A stretch of DNA of 64,000 bases from Kytococcus sedentarius DSM 20547 (GCF_000023925.1 NC_013169.1:806001-870000); one strand, 5' to 3'. Shown: positions 43,299 through 54,487, numbered from the stretch's first letter. Notes: generated by a model from the letters alone, not told the origin. Numbers and translations are program-made.

Positions 43299-43567
43299 TC
43301 AGCGGGGGAGGGCCGAGGCGCGCCAGGCGCCGGGCCCCGATGCGGGGGTGCGGCGCACGCCGGTGCCCGCACCACCCCATCCGCCCACCGGGGCAGGGGT
43401 CGTGGCCTCGCCACCGCCCAGCGCGGAGAGCACCACGGTCAGCGCCGCCAGCTCCTCCGGCGTCGCGGCACCCCGGACGGCGAACGCCGCCTCGCCCGGG
43501 GGCTCCTGTGCCGCGTCGGGCCCGGCCGATTCCACGCCCGACGCGTGCCCCTGCCTGCTCGCCGGGC

Positions 43568-43571
<4 letters not shown>
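43299..43571 (-). CDS. accE: Acyl-CoA carboxylase epsilon subunit
   Basis: This 90-residue protein has the AccE pattern: a short beta strand and helix ([22 protein letters not shown]) and the conserved C-terminal tail [12 protein letters not shown] after a tryptophan. AccE stabilises the AccA-AccD holoenzyme in actinobacteria. The GTG start overlaps the accD stop as GTGA, so it is translationally coupled. Its disordered Ala/Gly/Pro-rich centre is usual. It is small and easily missed. Confidence 0.85.
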
Positions 43572-45181
<1,610 letters not shown>

Positions 45182-45204
45182 GCGCGTCACCCTAACGTTG
45201 AGGC
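45182..45204. promoter_or_regulatory. Overlapping divergent leaderless promoters, accD5 and birA
   Basis: The start codons of accD5 and birA are separated by only 23 bp. Plus strand: TAACGT (45193-45198), six bases, GTG of birA. Minus strand: TAGGGT (45194-45189), seven bases, ATG of accD5. The two -10 boxes share two base pairs, so polymerases cannot occupy both at once, and each -35 must lie in the other gene's coding region. Confidence 0.65.
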
Positions 45205-46248
45205 GTGACCCACCTCTCGTCTGCCGACCACAGCCGGCCGCCCGTGTCCTTGGAGGACCACCACAGCCACCCCTTGGACGTGGCCGCCGTCCGCCGCGGG
45301 TTGCGCGCCCTGGCGGATGCCCGACGGGGGGCCGGGGACCGTGCCGGGGCCGATGCGGGGGCGCCCCTCGATGCGGTGGGCGCGGCCCTGCTGGCGCTCG
45401 CCGACGGGTTCGACCACCACGCCGAGCTGCCGAGCACCCAGCCCTTGGCCGCGGCCTCGGGTCGCGCGTGGCAGGTCGTCTCCACCGACCACCAGACCGC
45501 GGGCAGGGGGCGCATGGGCCGCGGCTGGGAGAACCCCGCGGCCTCCGGCATCGCGATGTCGGTCGTCCTCCCGCTGGAGGAGGGGACCGATGCGGTGGGC
45601 GCGGCGCTGGCGGCCAGCCGCACCCCCCAGTGGGGTCAGGTGCCGCTGTGCGTGGGTGCAGCCGTCCACGACGCCCTGGCCGCCCTGGGCGTGGCCACCG
45701 GGGTGAAGTGGCCCAACGACGTGCTCTCGCGGACCACGGGCCGCAAGCTGGCCGGCATCCTGTGCCAGGTGGGGGACCGGGGGCACAGCATCGTGGCCGG
45801 CATCGGGCTCAACGTGTGGGACGCCTCCGCGCTCGTGGCCGCCGGCTCCGCGCGGGAGCGCTACGGGTCGGTGCAGGCCGAGGTGCTGGCAGCGGGTGGT
45901 GGGGAGGCCGCCGTCCCGCCCGACCTGCGCGAGCGCACGGCGGTGGAGGTGTTGCACGCCCTGGCGGTCTGGCACTGCGCCTGGCGGGCCGAGGGGGTGG
46001 CCCCGGCAGGCTCCCCGGGGCCGTCGCTGGTCGAGCGGCTGGAGGCGGTGAGCCTGACCGTCGGCCAGGAGGTGGACCTGCACCTCCCGGACGGCGCGGT
46101 GCAGCGCGGCGAGGCGGTGGGGCTGGCCGAGTCCGGCGCGGTGCTGGTCCGGGTGGCTCTTGCCGGGCAGGGCGGGGGTGCGGGCGAGGTGCGCGAGTAC
46201 CGCGCGGCCGACGTCGTCCACCTCCGGCCCGCGGGGCGTTACCCGTGA
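45205..46248 (+). CDS. birA: Biotin-[acetyl-CoA-carboxylase] ligase
   Basis: This 347-residue enzyme makes biotinyl-AMP and attaches biotin to the BCCP lysine. It has the biotinyl-5'-AMP loop [12 protein letters not shown] near residues 101-112, [15 protein letters not shown] and VAGIGLNV, then a small C-terminal SH3-like domain. There is no N-terminal DNA-binding domain, so it is not a BirA-type repressor. The GTG start is leaderless. Its substrate is probably the AccA3-like protein at 26860. The first 65 residues are poorly conserved Ala/Asp/Arg-rich sequence. Confidence 0.92.
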   Translation: MTHLSSADHSRPPVSLEDHHSHPLDVAAVRRGLRALADARRGAGDRAGADAGAPLDAVGAALLALADGFDHHAELPSTQPLAAASGRAWQVVSTDHQTAGRGRMGRGWENPAASGIAMSVVLPLEEGTDAVGAALAASRTPQWGQVPLCVGAAVHDALAALGVATGVKWPNDVLSRTTGRKLAGILCQVGDRGHSIVAGIGLNVWDASALVAAGSARERYGSVQAEVLAAGGGEAAVPPDLRERTAVEVLHALAVWHCAWRAEGVAPAGSPGPSLVERLEAVSLTVGQEVDLHLPDGAVQRGEAVGLAESGAVLVRVALAGQGGGAGEVREYRAADVVHLRPAGRYP

Positions 46249-46290
46249 CACGATGGACGCGTACCTGCGTGTCGGCCGGAGAGGAGTGCG

Positions 46291-47505
46291 ATGGAACGCA
46301 TGCGCGACGTGCGGCCCGTCCACGGTGAGCAGCCGCTGCTCAACCACTCCCTGCCCTCGGACGTGCCCCCCCACCAGGCAGCCGACGGCCCGGACCAGCC
46401 GGCCCGCACGATGGATGCCATCGCCGAGCGCCTCTTCGGCCGCCGGCGCACGATGCGGCGTGACGAGGTCGCGCACCACGCCGGGGTCCCGCTGCGGCTG
46501 GCCCGCCGCCTGTGGCGCTCGTTGGGCTTCCACAACCCGCGGGCCGAGGACGCCGTCTTCAGCAACGCCGACATCGAGGCGCTCACGGTGGCGCGTCAGC
46601 TGCTGGGGCGCTACGAGATCGACGAGGACGTCCTCATCAGCCTCACCCGCGGCATCGGCACCACCACCGAGCGGCTGGCCACCTGGCAGACCGAGGTGGT
46701 GGCCGAGCGCCTGCAGGACTTCGAGCGCTACCGCCGCACGCACCGCCACGAGTGGGGCTCGTGGGACCACCCGGATGCGGTGGTCGGCGCGGACGGTTCC
46801 GACGGGTTGGCCGAGCGGGTCACCCCGGAGGTCGCCTCCGCGACGGGTCTGGTGCTGGCGGACCTCGCCGACGACCTCGAGCTCCTCATCGGCTACACCT
46901 GGCGCCGCCACCTCACCGCCTCGCTCTCCACGCTGTTCGCGGACGCGACCTCCCAGGAGGTGGCCGCAGGGGTGACCCGGTCGATCGGCTTCGCGGACAT
47001 GGTGTCCTTCTCCGAGCGCGTCGCGCGCTCCAACGACGGCGAGATCGCCCGCCTGGTGACCCGCTTCGAGGAGCTGGTCGTCGACGTGGTCTCGCGCTAC
47101 CACGGCCGCGTGGTCAAGACGATCGGCGACGAGGTGCTCTATCAGGCGGTGGACCCCCGCTCGGCCACCCTCATCGCCCACGACCTGGTGCGACAGGCGA
47201 ACGCCGACCCCATGCTGCCGCCGCTGCGGGTGGGCGTGGCCACGGGGCGGGTGCTGCTGCGGCTCGGCGACGTCTACGGTGACACCGTCAACCGCGCGGC
47301 GCGCCTCACCACCTCGGCCGCCGCGGGCGCGGTGCTGACCGACCGTGAGACCGCCGAGGCGCTGGGGCATGATCCTGCGTGGCGGTTCGCCCAGCTCCCC
47401 ACCCGGGTGCTGCATGGTGTGGGGTCGGTGACACCGCACCACCTGTTGTCCGTCCCTCCGGGTGCGTCCGCCCCGGAGAACACGACCCTTGGAGAGAGCG
47501 AATGA
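46291..47505 (+). CDS. Class III adenylate cyclase with N-terminal regulatory domain
   Basis: This 404-residue protein has an N-terminal helical domain (about residues 40-190) resembling the autoinhibitory, pH-responsive domain of mycobacterial Rv1264, and a C-terminal class III cyclase domain. Catalytic motifs seen are IGFADMVSFSERV (metal aspartate), VVKTIGDEVLYQ (adenine-binding lysine and second metal aspartate) and GDVYGDTVNRAARLT (asparagine and arginine of the transition state). It should make cAMP in the cytoplasm. No cAMP-receptor gene is in the window. It overlaps the next gene by four bases (ATGA). Confidence 0.87.
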   Translation: MERMRDVRPVHGEQPLLNHSLPSDVPPHQAADGPDQPARTMDAIAERLFGRRRTMRRDEVAHHAGVPLRLARRLWRSLGFHNPRAEDAVFSNADIEALTVARQLLGRYEIDEDVLISLTRGIGTTTERLATWQTEVVAERLQDFERYRRTHRHEWGSWDHPDAVVGADGSDGLAERVTPEVASATGLVLADLADDLELLIGYTWRRHLTASLSTLFADATSQEVAAGVTRSIGFADMVSFSERVARSNDGEIARLVTRFEELVVDVVSRYHGRVVKTIGDEVLYQAVDPRSATLIAHDLVRQANADPMLPPLRVGVATGRVLLRLGDVYGDTVNRAARLTTSAAAGAVLTDRETAEALGHDPAWRFAQLPTRVLHGVGSVTPHHLLSVPPGASAPENTTLGESE

Positions 47506-48314
47506 GTGAGCAGAGGGCTGCTGAGGCACCGGAGAGCTGGGTGCGCGTCGAGCGCCACGGGGGATCCGGCGAGGTCGCCGAACTCGTGCTGGCGCGGGTG
47601 GGCGCCATGAACGCCATCTCCACCGAGATGGCCCGGCAGCTCGCGGCCGCCACCGACGAGCTGGCCGCCGGTGACGCGCGCTGCGTCGTGGTGACCAGCG
47701 CCCACGAGAAGGCCTTCTGCGTGGGTGCGGACCTCAAGGAGCGCAACTCCTTCACCGACGCCGACCTGATGCAGCAGCGCCCGGTCACGCAGCGCGCCTA
47801 CACCGGCGTGCTGGACCTGCCGATGCCGACCATCGCCGCCGTGGACGGCTTCGCCCTGGGGGGCGGGCTGGAGATCGCGCTCTCGTGCGACCTCATCGTG
47901 GCCGGAGAGGGGGCGCTGCTGGGGCTGCCCGAGGTGTCCGTGGGCGTCATCCCCGGCGGCGGCGGCACGCAGCTGCTGACCCGCCGCATCGGGTGGAGCC
48001 GCGCGGCGCGCGCGATCTTCACCGCCGCGAAGTACCCGGCGCCCGAGGCGGCCGAGATCGGCATCGTCGACGAGCTCGTGGCCGCCGGCTCCGCGCGCGA
48101 GCGGGCCCTGGAGCTCGCCGCCACCATTGGCGCCCACTCGCCGGTCGGCCTGCGCAACGCCAAGCGCGCCATGCGCCTGGGCTCCGACGTGGACCTGCGG
48201 ACCGGCCTGCAGGTGGAGGACGCCTGCTGGCGGGCGACCGCCTTCTCCGGTGACCGGGCCGAGGGCGTGGCCGCCTTTGCCGAGAAGCGCGCACCGAAGT
48301 GGCCGGGCCAGTGA
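47502..48314 (+). CDS. Enoyl-CoA hydratase/isomerase family protein
   Basis: This 270-residue crotonase-fold enzyme hydrates enoyl-CoA in beta-oxidation. The oxyanion-hole segments are FCVGADLKERN and DGFALGGGLEIALSCD. The catalytic glutamate region reads LLGLPEVSVGVIPGGGGTQ, with both glutamate-equivalent positions kept or nearly kept. It overlaps the cyclase stop as ATGA and its own stop overlaps the response regulator start as GTGA. The four-gene run cyclase-hydratase-regulator-kinase is thus one tight unit. Confidence 0.9.
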   Translation: MSEQRAAEAPESWVRVERHGGSGEVAELVLARVGAMNAISTEMARQLAAATDELAAGDARCVVVTSAHEKAFCVGADLKERNSFTDADLMQQRPVTQRAYTGVLDLPMPTIAAVDGFALGGGLEIALSCDLIVAGEGALLGLPEVSVGVIPGGGGTQLLTRRIGWSRAARAIFTAAKYPAPEAAEIGIVDELVAAGSARERALELAATIGAHSPVGLRNAKRAMRLGSDVDLRTGLQVEDACWRATAFSGDRAEGVAAFAEKRAPKWPGQ

Positions 48315-49033
48315 ACGAGTACGACACCGTCACCGAGACGGGCGACCCGATGGTCGCGATCATCGCCGAGGACGACGAGGACATCGCCCAGCCCTTGGCG
48401 CGGGCCATGCGACGCGAGGGTTTCGACGTCACCGTGGTCGGCGACGGCCCCAGCGCGCTGGTCACCGCCCGCGAGGGCTGCACCCTGCTGATCCTGGACA
48501 TCGGGCTGCCCCGCATGGACGGGTTGGAGGTGTGCCGCCGGCTGCGCGCCGAGGGCCACACGTTCCCGGTGCTCATGCTCACCGCCCGGGCCGGGGAGAT
48601 CGACACCGTCGTCGGCCTGGACGCCGGGGCCGACGACTACGTCACCAAGCCGTTCCGCCTCGCGGAGTTCCACGCGCGGGTGCGGGCGCTGCTGCGCCGG
48701 CGTGCGCCGCAGGCCGGGGGCGCCGAGGGCGACGGCTCCGACCACGGGCTGCGCATCGACTCCTCGGCCCGCCGCGCGTGGGTGGACGGCGAGGAGGTCA
48801 CGCTCACCGCCAAGGAGTTCGACCTGCTGCACATCCTGGTGCGCGACATGGGCCGGGTGGTCAGCCGCGAGCAGCTCATGCGCGAGGCCTGGCAGACCGA
48901 CTGGGTGGGGTCCACCAAGACCCTGGACATGCACGTCTCCGGGCTGCGCAAGAAGCTCGGCGACGACCACAGCGACCCCCGGTTCATCGCCACCGTGCGC
49001 GGCGTGGGCTTCCGCCTCGTCACGGGGGAGTGA
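48311..49033 (+). CDS. OmpR-family response regulator
   Basis: This 240-residue regulator has a receiver domain (about residues 14-125) with the acidic pair Asp21-Asp22, phospho-acceptor Asp63 (LILDIGLPRMDG), the conserved Thr91 and Lys113 (YVTKPF). A winged-helix OmpR/PhoB DNA-binding domain follows, with TAKEFDLLHILVRDMGRVVSREQLM and the recognition helix TKTLDMHVSGLRKKL. The GTG start overlaps the hydratase stop; ATG 48350 is an alternative. Phosphorylation is expected from the kinase encoded directly downstream. Confidence 0.92.
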   Translation: MNEYDTVTETGDPMVAIIAEDDEDIAQPLARAMRREGFDVTVVGDGPSALVTAREGCTLLILDIGLPRMDGLEVCRRLRAEGHTFPVLMLTARAGEIDTVVGLDAGADDYVTKPFRLAEFHARVRALLRRRAPQAGGAEGDGSDHGLRIDSSARRAWVDGEEVTLTAKEFDLLHILVRDMGRVVSREQLMREAWQTDWVGSTKTLDMHVSGLRKKLGDDHSDPRFIATVRGVGFRLVTGE

Positions 49034-50071
49034 GTGGCCCCGGTCACCCTGCGGCAGCTGTGGTCCTCGGTGGTCGGCAAGGCCGTCCGGGTGGCCCAGC
49101 TCTGTGCCCTGTTCCCGGTAGCGGTGGCCGTGGCCCTGGGGCTGTGGGCCACCCTCACCGAGACCGGCCCACCCCTGTGGGCCTGGCTCGGGGTGCCGTT
49201 GGCCGTGCTCGCCGGCATGCGCCTGACGAGCCTCTTCAACGCCGGGCGGGTGGCCGAGGCGCTCGCCGGGCCCGAGGGCACCATCGACGCCCTGGCCCGG
49301 CGCATCCCGGGCATGGGAACCGGTGAGAGCACCCGCGCCCGTCCGGAGCTCACCGGCATCGTGGAGATCGACGACCTCTCCGATGCGGTGCAGCGTCGCG
49401 CCGTGCACCTCACCCAGATGGTCACCTCGCAGCGGCGCCTGGCCGGCGACGCCGCCCACCAGCTGCGGACGCCGCTCTCGGCACTGACCATCCGCATGGA
49501 CGAGGTCGCGATGGCCGAGACGCTCGAGGAGGCCCACCAGCTGGCCGAGGGGGCGCACACCCAGGTGGAGCGCCTGACCTCCGTCGTCGAGGAGATGCTG
49601 GAGAGCGCGGCGAACGCTGCCCTGGCCACCACCGACGTCCTGCTGCTGGACGAGATCATCGCCGCGCAGCAGCACGAGTGGCAGCCCATGTTCGCCGCCC
49701 AACGGCGGGGGATGCGGGTGACGGGCACCTTTGGGCTGCACGTCGCCTGCCCGCGGGGGGTGCTCTCGCAGGTGCTGTCCACCCTCATCGAGAACTCGTT
49801 GACCTACGGGGAGGGGATCATCACCCTGCGCATCGAGGACAACGGGCCGTCGGTGCAGCTCGTCCTCAGCGACGAGGGGCCGGGGATCGCCCCGGAGATC
49901 GCCGACCGCATCTTCGAGCGCCACGTGACCTCCGGCGCGGGGACGGGGCGCGGCCTGGCGCTCGCACGGCAGATCATCACGGCCGTCGGGGGACGGCTGG
50001 AGCTGCTGGACGAGCGGCGCGCGACCTTCGGGGTCTTCCTCTCGACGCCCGTCGAGGCGCCCACCCGCTGA
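49034..50071 (+). CDS. Sensor histidine kinase
   Basis: This 345-residue kinase has two close N-terminal membrane helices (about residues 20-40 and 48-62) with almost no extracellular loop, so it probably senses within the membrane or via the linker. The HisKA region has His142 in GDAAHQLRTPLSAL. The ATPase domain has the N box around Asn254 (LIENSLTYGE), a G1 box SDEGPGIAPEIADRIFE and a G2 box GTGRGLALAR. The GTG start directly follows the response regulator stop. The pair is one two-component system of unknown signal. Confidence 0.9.
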   Translation: MAPVTLRQLWSSVVGKAVRVAQLCALFPVAVAVALGLWATLTETGPPLWAWLGVPLAVLAGMRLTSLFNAGRVAEALAGPEGTIDALARRIPGMGTGESTRARPELTGIVEIDDLSDAVQRRAVHLTQMVTSQRRLAGDAAHQLRTPLSALTIRMDEVAMAETLEEAHQLAEGAHTQVERLTSVVEEMLESAANAALATTDVLLLDEIIAAQQHEWQPMFAAQRRGMRVTGTFGLHVACPRGVLSQVLSTLIENSLTYGEGIITLRIEDNGPSVQLVLSDEGPGIAPEIADRIFERHVTSGAGTGRGLALARQIITAVGGRLELLDERRATFGVFLSTPVEAPTR

Positions 50072-50095
50072 GCCGGCCGGCTCACCCGGCCTTGT

Positions 50096-50758
50096 TCAGG
50101 CCGCGGTGTCGATGGGGCGCGACGGCCCGGCCGGCTCGGCGGCGTCCTGCCGGTGGCGCTGCGTCGCAGGCTCCTCGACCCCGTAGGGGCGCACCAGTTC
50201 GGAGTCGTCGTCCTCGAGCACCCGGCCGTCCTCGGTGCGGACCGTCTGGTCGTGGTCGGGCTCCAGGGAGTCGCCGAGCTCCTCGGTGAAGACGAAGGTG
50301 CGGTAGGCCCAGAAGCGGAACAGGGTGCCCAGCACCAGGCCCACGCCGTTGCCGGAGATGTTGTCGGCCAGCTGCGAGCGGAAGCCCAGGATGTAGTGGC
50401 TGAACCACAGGCAGATCAGGGCGATCAGCAGGCCCAGGATGTTGAACAGGATGAACAGCGCCGCCTCGCGCGTGACGTTCGCACGGCGCGTCTTGCGGAA
50501 GGTCCAGTACCGGTTGCCCAACCACGCGAAGGCCGTGGCCACGGCGGTGGCCACCACCTTGCTGGTCAGCGGGTGGTCGCCCAGGACGCCCTCGGGGGCG
50601 GCGTTCGCGGACAGGACCGGCCCGTACATCAACAGGTTGTACAGGCCCGTGTCGATGATGAAGGCGAGCAGGCCGATGACGCCGAACTTGCTCGCCTCGC
50701 GGGACAGGACGTCCAGGGCATGGCGAAGTCCGGTGGGATGGTGGTGCTCGCTGGTCAT
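50096..50758 (-). CDS. GtrA-like membrane protein
   Basis: This 220-residue protein has four hydrophobic helices and the GtrA pattern: KFGVIGLLAFIIDTGLYNLLM at the start and GNRYWTFRKTRRANVTREAALFILFN in the middle, ending with FRFWAYRTFVF. GtrA-family proteins flip polyprenyl-linked sugars or support cell-wall glycan assembly. The C-terminal 60 residues are acidic and disordered. TACCGT seven bases before the ATG is leaderless-like. It is divergent from purK, an order I recall for M. tuberculosis (Rv3277-Rv3276c). Confidence 0.85.
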   Translation of the reverse strand: MTSEHHHPTGLRHALDVLSREASKFGVIGLLAFIIDTGLYNLLMYGPVLSANAAPEGVLGDHPLTSKVVATAVATAFAWLGNRYWTFRKTRRANVTREAALFILFNILGLLIALICLWFSHYILGFRSQLADNISGNGVGLVLGTLFRFWAYRTFVFTEELGDSLEPDHDQTVRTEDGRVLEDDDSELVRPYGVEEPATQRHRQDAAEPAGPSRPIDTAA

Positions 50759-50822
50759 TGGACCCACGGTACGCGGGGGGAGGTCCGGCCGCGGTCCAAC
50801 GCGCGGTGGATATCCTCGCGCT

Positions 50823-52055
50823 GTGACCGACGCCGCTTCCCCCGCCATGTCCCGCCCCCTCGTCCCGCAGGGGACGCCCATCGTCGGCATCGTCGGCGGC
50901 GGGCAGCTCGCGCGCATGTGCGCCGGGCCCGCCACGGAGCTGGGGCTGGGTGTGGTGGTGCTGGCCGAGTCCGCCGACGCGGCCGCCGCCCAGGTGTACG
51001 CGCACGCCCCCGTCGGGCGGGCCGACGACCTGGAGCGCCTGCAGGAGCTCGCCCGGGTCTGCGACGTCGTGACCTTCGACCACGAGCACGTCCCCGGCGA
51101 GCTGCTGGCGGTCCTGGAGTCCGAGGGCGTGGCCCTGCACCCCGCGCCGTCCGCCCTCCTCCACGCCCAGGACAAGCTCGTCATGCGGCGCGCGCTGGGG
51201 GAGGCGGGGCTCCCCGTGCCCCGATGGGGTGAGGTCACCTCCCGCGCCGAGCTCGAGGAGTTCGCCGGCGGCGAGTGGCCGGTGGTGCTCAAGACCCCCC
51301 GGGGTGGCTACGACGGCAAGGGCGTGATGGTGGTGACCGGCGCCGACGACCTGGGCCGGGCCGAGGAGTGGTTCGACCGGGCCGGTGGGGAGCCGCTGCT
51401 GGCCGAGGAGGCCGTGGCCTTCGGTCGCGAGCTCGCCGTGCTCGTGGCGCGGAACCCCTCGGGTGAGGTGCGCTCCTGGCCGGTGGTGCACACGGTGCAG
51501 GAGCAGGGCATCTGCACCCGGGTGGAGGCCCCCGCACCGGAGCTCGACCCGGATCTGGCCCGGGACGTCCGGCAGGCGGCCGAGCAGCTGGCCGTGGACC
51601 TCGGGGTGACCGGGGTGATGGCCGTGGAGATCTTCGAGACCGGCACCCCGGCCGAGGGCGACCGGGGCTGGGTGGTCAACGAGCTCGCGATGCGACCCCA
51701 CAACTCCGGCCACTGGACGCAGGACGGTGCCGTCACCGACCAGTTCGAGCAGCACCTGCGCGCCGTGCTCGACCTGCCCCTCGGCGACACCTCCCCCCGT
51801 GCCGCACACACCGTCATGGCCAACGTGCTGGGGGGTTCGGCCGAGGACCTGCACGCGGCCTCCCGCCGGGTGATGGCCCAGGACGCCGGGGCCCGCCTGC
51901 ACCTCTACGGCAAGGAGGTCCGCCCCGGGCGGAAGGTCGGCCACGTCACGGTGACCGGGGAGGACCTGGACGGGCTGCGGCGCCGCGCGACGATCGCGCG
52001 CGGCCTGCTCGAGGGGACCGACGACGCACCCACCACTGAGGGAGACACCCCGTGA
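50823..52055 (+). CDS. purK: N5-carboxyaminoimidazole ribonucleotide synthase
   Basis: This 410-residue ATP-grasp enzyme carboxylates aminoimidazole ribonucleotide with ATP and bicarbonate in purine synthesis. Seen are the N-terminal [12 protein letters not shown], the ATP-binding [18 protein letters not shown] and [14 protein letters not shown] near the active site. The GTG start follows the -10 TATCCT (50811-50816) by exactly six bases, so the mRNA is leaderless. ATG 50847 is a less likely start. The stop overlaps purE as GTGA. Confidence 0.94.
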   Translation: MTDAASPAMSRPLVPQGTPIVGIVGGGQLARMCAGPATELGLGVVVLAESADAAAAQVYAHAPVGRADDLERLQELARVCDVVTFDHEHVPGELLAVLESEGVALHPAPSALLHAQDKLVMRRALGEAGLPVPRWGEVTSRAELEEFAGGEWPVVLKTPRGGYDGKGVMVVTGADDLGRAEEWFDRAGGEPLLAEEAVAFGRELAVLVARNPSGEVRSWPVVHTVQEQGICTRVEAPAPELDPDLARDVRQAAEQLAVDLGVTGVMAVEIFETGTPAEGDRGWVVNELAMRPHNSGHWTQDGAVTDQFEQHLRAVLDLPLGDTSPRAAHTVMANVLGGSAEDLHAASRRVMAQDAGARLHLYGKEVRPGRKVGHVTVTGEDLDGLRRRATIARGLLEGTDDAPTTEGDTP

Positions 52056-52636
52056 CCCACCTGCGCGACACAGCGCCCGCCGACGTCTCGATCGTCATGG
52101 GCTCCGACAGCGACTGGCCCGTGATGGCGGCCGCCGCCGAGGCCCTGGAGGAGCTCGGTATCAGCCACACCGTCCAGGTGGTCTCCGCCCACCGCATGCC
52201 CCACGAGATGCTCCAGCACGGCGTGGACGCCGCCGCGGCGGGCTACCGCGTGGTCATCGCCGGGGCGGGAGGCGCGGCCCACCTGCCGGGCATGCTGGCC
52301 AGCGTGACGCCGTTGCCGGTGATCGGGGTCCCGGTGCCGCTGAAGCAGCTCGACGGCCTGGACTCGCTGCTGTCGATCGTGCAGATGCCCGCCGGCGTGC
52401 CGGTCGCCACCGTCTCCGTCGGGGGAGCCCGCAACGCGGGGCTCCTGGCCGCCCGCATCCTGGCCGCCGGCACCGACGAGCAGGCCCTGGCGCTGCGCTC
52501 CCGCATCGAGGCGTTCCAGGAGTCCCTGCGCGACGCGGCCCACGCCAAGGGGCAGGCACTCGCGCGTAGGCTGCACGCGGCGGACGAGGAGCGTCCGCCG
52601 GCCACCACCCTCACCCCGACCCCCGAGGACAGTTGA
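52052..52636 (+). CDS. purE: N5-carboxyaminoimidazole ribonucleotide mutase
   Basis: This 194-residue class I PurE moves the carboxyl group to give CAIR in purine synthesis. The active-site motifs are [10 protein letters not shown] at residues 16-25, VSAHRMP with the catalytic histidine near 47, and [25 protein letters not shown]. The N-terminus is about 11 residues longer than usual and the C-terminal tail about 20. It is coupled to purK by GTGA overlap and to the next gene by one base. Confidence 0.94.
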   Translation: MTHLRDTAPADVSIVMGSDSDWPVMAAAAEALEELGISHTVQVVSAHRMPHEMLQHGVDAAAAGYRVVIAGAGGAAHLPGMLASVTPLPVIGVPVPLKQLDGLDSLLSIVQMPAGVPVATVSVGGARNAGLLAARILAAGTDEQALALRSRIEAFQESLRDAAHAKGQALARRLHAADEERPPATTLTPTPEDS

Positions 52637-53208
52637 TGAGCACCCCCGTCGCCGAGCGGACCACCTACCTCCTCGTGGACGGGGAGAACATCGACGCCAC
52701 CCTCGGCAACTGCCTGGGCCGTCGACCGCAGCCCGACGAGCGCCCCCGGTGGGAGCGGCTGCTGACGCACGTGCAGAGTTCGTGGGAGCAGCCGGTCACC
52801 GGGTTGTTCTTCCTCGCGGCGAGCGAGGACCACCTGCCGATGAACTTCGTGCAGGCGCTGATGGCGATCGGGTACAAGCCGATCCCGCTGTCCGGTGCCG
52901 CCGACGAGAAGGTCGTCGACATCGCCATCCAGAAGACTCTGGAGGCGTTGGCCGAGCGCTCCGACGACGTGGTGCTGGTGAGCCACGACGGGGACTTCCT
53001 GCCGCAGATGACGGCGCTGCTGGACGACGAGGACCGACGGCTGGGTCTCATGGGCTTCCGCGAGTACCGCAACGCGGGGTTCGTGGAGCTCGAGGAGCAG
53101 GGCATGGAGACCTTCGACCTCGAGTACGACGTCAAGGCCTTCAACGCACGCCTGCCGCGCATGCGCATCATCCCGATCTCCGAGTTCAACCCGCTGGAGT
53201 TCCTCTGA
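52636..53208 (+). CDS. NYN-domain (PIN-like) protein
   Basis: This 190-residue protein has the NYN pattern of RNase-like PIN-fold proteins: LLVDGENIDATLGN with two acidic residues at the start, ADEKVVDIAIQKTLEAL in the middle and VVLVSHDGDFLPQM later, giving the usual acidic metal site. RNase activity is known for some family members and unproven here. ATG 52636 shares one base with the purE stop. The C-terminal ISEFNPLEFL end is distinctive. It is probably in the purKE transcript. Confidence 0.82.
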   Translation: MSTPVAERTTYLLVDGENIDATLGNCLGRRPQPDERPRWERLLTHVQSSWEQPVTGLFFLAASEDHLPMNFVQALMAIGYKPIPLSGAADEKVVDIAIQKTLEALAERSDDVVLVSHDGDFLPQMTALLDDEDRRLGLMGFREYRNAGFVELEEQGMETFDLEYDVKAFNARLPRMRIIPISEFNPLEFL

Positions 53209-53276
53209 GCCACGGGGGTTCGGCCGCGGCGTGACGTCGCCCACGACCCCGGAACCCCGGGCCGTACGATAGGGCG

Positions 53277-54446
53277 GTGAGCGACTTCGACCTGTACACG
53301 CCCAACGAGTTCCACGAGACCGTCCGCGAGGCGATTCGTCCCCTCGTGCGCGACAAGATTGCGCCCGCGGCAGCGGAGGTGGACGCCACCGGTGAGTTCC
53401 CGCAGGCCGCCTACGACGCGCTGCGTGAGACGGCCTTCCACGCTCCCCACATCCCCGAGGAGTACGAGGGCCTGGGCGCCGACGCCCTGGCGACCTGCAT
53501 CGTCATCGAGGAGGTCGCCCGCGGGTGTGCCTCGAGCTCGCTCATCCCGGCGGTCAACAAGCTGGGCACAATGCCGCTGATCCTCGCCGCGAGCGAGGAG
53601 GTCAAGCAGAAGTACCTGCCCCCGGTGGCCGAGGGGACCGCCATGTTCAGCTACGGCCTGTCCGAGGCCGGCGCGGGGTCGGACACCGCCGGCATGCAGT
53701 GCAAGGCGATCGAGCAGTCCGACGGGTCGTTCGTGCTGAACGGCCAGAAGTCCTGGATCACCAACGCCGGGGTGTCGGAGTACTACACGGTCATGGCCGT
53801 CACCGACCCCGAGGGCAAGCGCGGCAAGAACATCACGGCCTTCGTGGTGGAGAAGGACGACGAGGGGTTCAGCTTCGGCGAGCCCGAGGGCAAGCTGGGC
53901 ATCAAGGGCTCGCCCACCCGCGAGCTGCTGTTCGACAACTGCGTGATCCCGGCCGACCGGATGGTGGGGGAGCGGGGCCGTGGCCTGGCCATCGCCCTGC
54001 AGACCCTGGACCACACCCGCGTCACCATCGGTGCGCAGGCCATCGGCATCGCCCAGGGGGCTCTGGACGCCGCCCTGGACTACGTCAAGCAGCGCGAGCA
54101 GTTCGGGCAGCGCATCGCCGACTTCCAGGGGGTGCAGTTCATGCTCGCCGACATGGGCATGAAGCTCGAGGCCGCGCGGCAGCTGGTCTACAACGCCGCG
54201 GCGAAGTCCGAGCGCAACGACCCCGCCCTCACCTACTTCGGCGCGGCGGCCAAGTGCTTCGCCTCCGACGTGGCCATGGAGATCACCACCGATGCGGTGC
54301 AGCTCTTCGGTGGCTACGGCTACACCAAGGACTTCCCGGTGGAGCGCATGATGCGCGACGCCAAGATCACCCAGATCTACGAGGGCACCAACCAGATCCA
54401 GCGGATGGTGATGGCTCGCCAGCTCCTCAAGGGCCTGCCCGGCTGA
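53277..54446 (+). CDS. Acyl-CoA dehydrogenase (FadE25-like)
   Basis: This 389-residue flavoenzyme shows FSYGLSEAGAGSDTAGM, GQKSWITNAGVSEYY, REQFGQRIADFQGVQF, QLFGGYGYTKDFPVERM and IYEGTNQIQRMVMARQLL, where the glutamate is the probable catalytic base. In M. tuberculosis the purK-purE neighbour is fadE25, from memory, so orthology is likely. The GTG start is six bases after TACGAT (53265-53270), a leaderless pattern. The 185-bp gap after it holds a terminator-like hairpin and nothing else clear. Confidence 0.92.
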   Translation: MSDFDLYTPNEFHETVREAIRPLVRDKIAPAAAEVDATGEFPQAAYDALRETAFHAPHIPEEYEGLGADALATCIVIEEVARGCASSSLIPAVNKLGTMPLILAASEEVKQKYLPPVAEGTAMFSYGLSEAGAGSDTAGMQCKAIEQSDGSFVLNGQKSWITNAGVSEYYTVMAVTDPEGKRGKNITAFVVEKDDEGFSFGEPEGKLGIKGSPTRELLFDNCVIPADRMVGERGRGLAIALQTLDHTRVTIGAQAIGIAQGALDAALDYVKQREQFGQRIADFQGVQFMLADMGMKLEAARQLVYNAAAKSERNDPALTYFGAAAKCFASDVAMEITTDAVQLFGGYGYTKDFPVERMMRDAKITQIYEGTNQIQRMVMARQLLKGLPG

Positions 54447-54453
54447 CCCCCGT

Positions 54454-54487
54454 CCCGGATCCGACCCCTACGGCGGGCGGATCCGGG
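54454..54487 (+). terminator. Hairpin after the FadE25-like gene
   Basis: CCCGGATCCG (54454-54463) pairs with CGGATCCGGG (54478-54487) around a 14-base loop, eight bases after the stop. It is a plausible terminator, with no T-tract. Confidence 0.5.
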
